Shown here: piece after piece, positions 60,848 through 64,000 of the stretch
How the letters are laid out: each line of letters begins with the position of its first letter
How positions within the stretch are numbered: the first letter of the stretch is position 1
Source of the DNA: SG8-38 sp041576815
GTDB taxonomy: Bacteria; Myxococcota_A; Polyangia; Polyangiales; Houyiibacteriaceae
Assembly: GCA_041576815.1 (NCBI GenBank)
Contig: JBFGKE010000013.1
Coordinates: forward strand, 1-64,000
DNA: 64,000 nt
Direction of reading: 5' to 3'
Made by a program: the position numbers and the translations under genes
The notes under the pieces: generated by a model
Database searches by the model: none
What the model saw: only the letters and a program-made list of their open reading frames with translations
Told to the model about the DNA's origin: nothing

Positions 60848-62758
60848 CTAGCGACCCGGGGCGGTGATGAATCTCACGCCGTACGTTTCATCGGGCTGGG
60901 CATGGCGGCCGGTCCCTTCTCTCGTCTTCGCAGAAACTTCGACGCAGAGCTTCCCCGCTTCGACGTTTCGCCAGGGGATGCTCGTCTCGCCTCGTCCGAC
61001 ACCTTTTTCGTCATACTTTCCGCTTCGACCCGTTCGTCGATCGGCAACCCTGAGAATCAGGTCCACCTCCGCCAGCGCGCTCACTTGTGCAACGACGGCA
61101 GCCGCATCGTCTGCTAGGCAAAAAGTATCGACATCCCCATCCCAGCCAATCCACGCACGCCGCTCGACTCCGAACGGCAGCGGCTCGGCTTGCTCGAGCG
61201 AATCATTCATCTCCCGTTCGAATAGATCATCCTCGTCGAGAAGCGCCCAGTGCACATAGTACTCGTCCGAAACGTTTTCCGTCGGCAGCTCCCCGGGGTC
61301 GCCGCGCTCGCGCACGCGAATCAGATACTTGCCCGGCTCGAGCGGAACGTTCGGGAGCCGCTCGCCCTGCCCCAGGCCGCGTGATTCGGCGACCAGCATC
61401 GGCTCTTCCGTTCCCTCGCGCAGCACCTCGACCGTCACGTCCATGTTCGGAATCGAGCTCACGTCGATCTCCGCTGCGCGCGTGTCCGGACCCACCTGCT
61501 CGATCTCGAAGAGGTCGACGTCCCCGGAATCTTCGCTGAGCCGCTGGCCTAGGTAGGCCTCCATCTTGGTGTTTTCGGGCAGTGGTGTCGCGTCTTTCGC
61601 GAGATGGTTGGGCTCGCTCTCGGACGGACCGCGCGTGGCGATCTGCCAAGCAGCGATGCCGCCTCCGGCCAGCAGGACGAGGAGCACGAGCCACCACAAG
61701 CCGCGCTTGGTCTTGAAGATCGAATCGACGCCATCGACGCGACGCGTACCACTTCCCATCGGCGGCCGCCCGACGCTGCTGAGACGCCAATCGCCGGCAC
61801 CGACCGTCTCCAAATACGCGATCAGGTCTTGCCTGAGCTCCTCCGCCGTTTGGTAGCGGTGGTCCGGATCTTTTTCCAGGCATCGCATGATGATCTCGTC
61901 GGCTTCACCCGGCACCGAAAGCGGTGAGCGCGCAGAGGGGCGCAGTGGCTGCTCGGACAAGTGCTTGGAGAGGATGCCGACGGGGTTCGGCGCTTCGAAC
62001 GGAGGCCTCCCCACGACGCACTCGTACATGATCGCGCCCAACGCATACACATCGCTCCGACCATCGAGCTCCTGGCCTTGGATCTGCTCGGGCGACATGT
62101 AGTAGGGGGTGCCGACGATCGTACCGCTACTCGTCACCTGCGCCTCGACGTTCCCCTCGAAGAGCTTCGCGAGCCCGAAGTCCAGGACTTTGGCCAGCTC
62201 GCCGTCCCGCCCCTCGGCGATCACGATGTTTTCGGGCTTGAGGTCCCGATGCACGATTCCGGCGGCGTGAGCATCCGAAACGGAGCCCGCGACCTGCGCG
62301 CACAGGTAGGCCACGCGCCCAAAAGGCATCGGCCCGTCTTTGTCGAGCACTTTGCCCAGGTCGTCGCCGTCGACGTACTCCATCACGAGATATAGCGACC
62401 CAGATTTCGTGCGCCCGAAGTCGAAGACGTGCACGGTGTTGGGGTGGTTGAGACGCGAAGCAGATTCGGCTTCGCGATGAAAGCGGGTCACGTTCTCGGG
62501 ATTTCGCTCCAGCTCGCGGTGCAGTAGCTTGATCGCCATCACCTTGCTGATCTGGACGTGCTCGGCGCGATACACCGTCCCCATCGCGCCGCGTCCGATC
62601 GGCGCGACGACACGGTAGCGGTCAGCGATGATGTCACCAGGCTTGGGCAACGGCGGCGTGAGGGACGCCCCGCAAGCGCCGCAGAACTTCGCTTCGGGTG
62701 GATTGCTTTCACCGCAAGCGTGACAGAGCGCCGTGCTGTCTTGGGCGGTATCAGCCAT
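60848..62758 (-). CDS. Zinc-ribbon Ser/Thr protein kinase with a membrane helix and extracytoplasmic C-terminus
   Basis: A 636-residue Hanks-type kinase. An N-terminal zinc ribbon (Cys12, Cys15, Cys26, Cys29) precedes the kinase domain (about 48-315), with IGRGAMGTVYRAEH, Lys77, HRDLKPEN (170-177) and DFG (193-195); GTPYYMSPEQ is the activation-loop end. One membrane helix lies at 353-373. The C-terminal roughly 260 residues resemble paired PPC-type beta domains (KYLIRVRERGDPGEL). All catalytic residues are present. The zinc-ribbon gene upstream overlaps it by 8 bp and is a candidate substrate. Confidence 0.95.
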   Translation of the reverse strand: MADTAQDSTALCHACGESNPPEAKFCGACGASLTPPLPKPGDIIADRYRVVAPIGRGAMGTVYRAEHVQISKVMAIKLLHRELERNPENVTRFHREAESASRLNHPNTVHVFDFGRTKSGSLYLVMEYVDGDDLGKVLDKDGPMPFGRVAYLCAQVAGSVSDAHAAGIVHRDLKPENIVIAEGRDGELAKVLDFGLAKLFEGNVEAQVTSSGTIVGTPYYMSPEQIQGQELDGRSDVYALGAIMYECVVGRPPFEAPNPVGILSKHLSEQPLRPSARSPLSVPGEADEIIMRCLEKDPDHRYQTAEELRQDLIAYLETVGAGDWRLSSVGRPPMGSGTRRVDGVDSIFKTKRGLWWLVLLVLLAGGGIAAWQIATRGPSESEPNHLAKDATPLPENTKMEAYLGQRLSEDSGDVDLFEIEQVGPDTRAAEIDVSSIPNMDVTVEVLREGTEEPMLVAESRGLGQGERLPNVPLEPGKYLIRVRERGDPGELPTENVSDEYYVHWALLDEDDLFEREMNDSLEQAEPLPFGVERRAWIGWDGDVDTFCLADDAAAVVAQVSALAEVDLILRVADRRTGRSGKYDEKGVGRGETSIPWRNVEAGKLCVEVSAKTREGTGRHAQPDETYGVRFITAPGR

Positions 62759-63371
62759 TCGCCGTCAGGAAGCGGTAGCCGAGCCAAGCCGCCGCCAACA
62801 GAACCATCACGCCGAGAACGCGAAGCGCCTTGAGGCGGCGCTGCGTCACCGAGAGGGGCTCGTTCGAGCTGTCGTAGCGGACGCGCGCGCGTGCGCGATG
62901 ACTCTGACTCTGGCCCTGCGGCGGGGGCCCCGACGACGCGACAGGAGGCGCGCTCGGCTCGCGCTCGGCGGGCTCTTCGGGCGCGGCAGCATCAGGCCCT
63001 GCTGGAGCCTCGAGCTGTGGCATGCCGAGCATGGTTTTCTGAGGCGTGCGCGCGGGGACACGTCGCGGGCGGGATGGCCGCGGTGCTGGCGAAGGAGGCT
63101 CGGGCTCGCTCGGAGCACGTTCATTGCCGGGAGCCGCCTGGGATCCGCCCGGTGGTGTGAGGGACGGCATACCAAGAACGGTGTGCTTGCGAATCCGCTG
63201 ATGCGACGACGCCCGGCTGGGCGTCTCCTCGCGCCCGGGGTCCGGCTCTTCATGCACGCGAATGCGGGACTGATCGAGGCGTTCAGGAACGCGGTCACGC
63301 ATGGCGTAGCCACACTTGCCGCAGAACGCGTCATCCGACGGAACTTCGGCTGCACATTGAGGACAATCCAT
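62751..63371 (-). CDS. Zinc-ribbon membrane protein with two TxLGMPxL motifs
   Basis: A 206-residue protein. The N-terminal zinc ribbon has Cys3, Cys6, Cys17 and Cys20. A long disordered, Pro-rich middle follows and one C-terminal membrane helix (LRVLGVMVLLAAAWLGYRFL region). The middle holds the same short motif twice, TVLGMPSL (64-71) and TMLGMPQL (113-120). Such Thr-centred motifs next to a kinase look like phosphorylation or FHA-docking sites; that is inference. ATG 63371 is used. The stop overlaps the kinase start. Confidence 0.82.
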   Translation of the reverse strand: MDCPQCAAEVPSDDAFCGKCGYAMRDRVPERLDQSRIRVHEEPDPGREETPSRASSHQRIRKHTVLGMPSLTPPGGSQAAPGNERAPSEPEPPSPAPRPSRPRRVPARTPQKTMLGMPQLEAPAGPDAAAPEEPAEREPSAPPVASSGPPPQGQSQSHRARARVRYDSSNEPLSVTQRRLKALRVLGVMVLLAAAWLGYRFLTANG

Positions 63372-63422
63372 GAGGCGCTCGTACCGTAACAGAATTCGCC
63401 TCGGGGGGCCTCGCAGCTGCAA

Positions 63423-64000
63423 TCAGCGCGGAATCCCCATGACGTCGGCCATGTCGTAGAGCCCCGCGGGGCGACCGACCACCCAGTGCGCCACACGGAC
63501 TGCCCCGCGCGCGAAGATCGAACGATCGGTCGCGCGATGCGTGAGCTCGATGCGCTCGCCCTCCCCGACCAAGTACAGCGTATGCTCGCCGACGACGTCA
63601 CCACCTCGAAGCGCCATGATGCCGACCTCATCGTTCGGACGTTGGCCCACGTGGCCGCTTCGGCCGTGCGTGACGACGCGTTCTGGGTCGAGGTGCTTGG
63701 CCCGGGCGACCACCTCACCCAACCGAACCGCGGTGCCACTGGGCGAATCGACCTTGTGACGGTGATGGATTTCGACGATCTCGGCGTCGAAGGCTGGACC
63801 GAGGAGCTCGGTAGCACGCGCCGCCAGGAAATAGAGCGCGTTCACCCCTTGGCTGTAATTGGGCGCAAACACCACGGGAATGATCTCGGCAGCCCGCTCG
63901 AGGCCGGCACGCGTCGTCGCATCGAGGCCCGTGGTGCCGATCACCATCGGAATGTGCTGCGCAGCGCACATCGGAAGCAGCTTTGCGGTCGCCGACGCAA
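63423..64000 (-). CDS. dapB: 4-hydroxy-tetrahydrodipicolinate reductase (partial, cut by window edge)
   Basis: The C-terminal part of DapB, a step of lysine and diaminopimelate synthesis. MVIGTTGLDATTR, VVFAPNYSQGVN and the catalytic EIVEIHHRHKVDSPSGTA are visible, as is the late ELTHRATDRSIFARGAV. The frame is open to the window end, so the N-terminal nucleotide-binding part lies outside. The zinc-ribbon gene starts 51 bp downstream. Confidence 0.95.
   Translation of the reverse strand, partial: ASATAKLLPMCAAQHIPMVIGTTGLDATTRAGLERAAEIIPVVFAPNYSQGVNALYFLAARATELLGPAFDAEIVEIHHRHKVDSPSGTAVRLGEVVARAKHLDPERVVTHGRSGHVGQRPNDEVGIMALRGGDVVGEHTLYLVGEGERIELTHRATDRSIFARGAVRVAHWVVGRPAGLYDMADVMGIPR

Overview
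The window reads as a GC-rich chromosomal segment of a deltaproteobacterial-grade bacterium, most likely Myxococcota. This is inferred from gene content, not from any search: a zinc-ribbon Ser/Thr kinase, PilZ proteins, a hybrid histidine kinase, a PlsB-like acyltransferase, and the order rpoN-hpf-ptsN-hprK-rapZ-ptsH-ptsI. Coding density is very high. No insertion sequence, prophage, CRISPR array or rRNA was seen, and one tRNA gene was found.

Layout, left to right. 1-1.7 kb: tail of an unidentified gene, a transglutaminase-like protein and an Anbu-type proteasome homologue. 1.8-5.8 kb: a lysine-catabolic pair (semialdehyde dehydrogenase plus a saccharopine/lysine dehydrogenase) with a divergent unknown protein. 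5.9-10.2 kb: Ada, an acyl-CoA dehydrogenase-like flavoprotein and a hybrid kinase. 10.2-14.4 kb: tRNA-Val(GAC) with its promoter, small hairpin repeats, an M23 peptidase and a GT-C membrane glycosyltransferase. 14.4-18 kb: PilZ, metallophosphoesterase and argC; then rpsI and rplM with a clear promoter and terminator. 18.1-22.8 kb: an exported protein, PlsB-like acyltransferase, a TIGR02757 protein and a TlpA-like lipoprotein. 22.8-29 kb: a regulatory phosphotransferase system with RapZ, HPr kinase, HPF and sigma-54. 29-32.1 kb: response regulator, zinc-ribbon membrane protein, GNAT and PilZ proteins. 32.1-35.6 kb: Nudix hydrolase, a small protein and a manA - polyprenol-phosphate-sugar synthase-like - deacetylase cluster. 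35.6-42.9 kb: RNase HI, exported protein, AI-2E family transporter, RNase HII-like protein, pseudo-receiver protein, murein endopeptidase, TPR protein and pseudouridine synthase. 42.8-49.1 kb: a PEP-utilising enzyme with rifampin-phosphotransferase architecture, purF, an alpha/beta hydrolase, N-formylglutamate amidohydrolase and a small membrane protein. 49.2-54.9 kb: acyl-CoA mutase, TPR and membrane proteins, a DUF72 protein and an RluD-type synthase. 54.9-64 kb: one long leftward run, dapB - zinc ribbon - kinase - queA - tgt - purH - purD - tsaC - small protein.

Working together: ptsI/ptsH/ptsN/hprK form a nitrogen-type regulatory PTS with no sugar permease in the window, placed beside sigma-54 and the RNase adaptor RapZ. 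The manA/GT2 pair could make a polyprenol-phosphate-linked sugar of the kind that GT-C enzymes, such as the one at 12.1 kb, use. The purine (purF, purD, purH) and tRNA modification (queA, tgt, tsaC, RluA/RluD) genes are housekeeping.

Most of the window is ordinary core genome. The less ordinary items are the RPH-like enzyme, an RNase HII-like protein with altered catalytic motifs, a TPR protein whose C-terminus looks like a zincin domain that lost HExxH, the unknown protein beside the lysine genes, hairpin repeats with compensatory changes next to tRNA-Val, and a habit of tail-to-tail gene overlaps without terminators.
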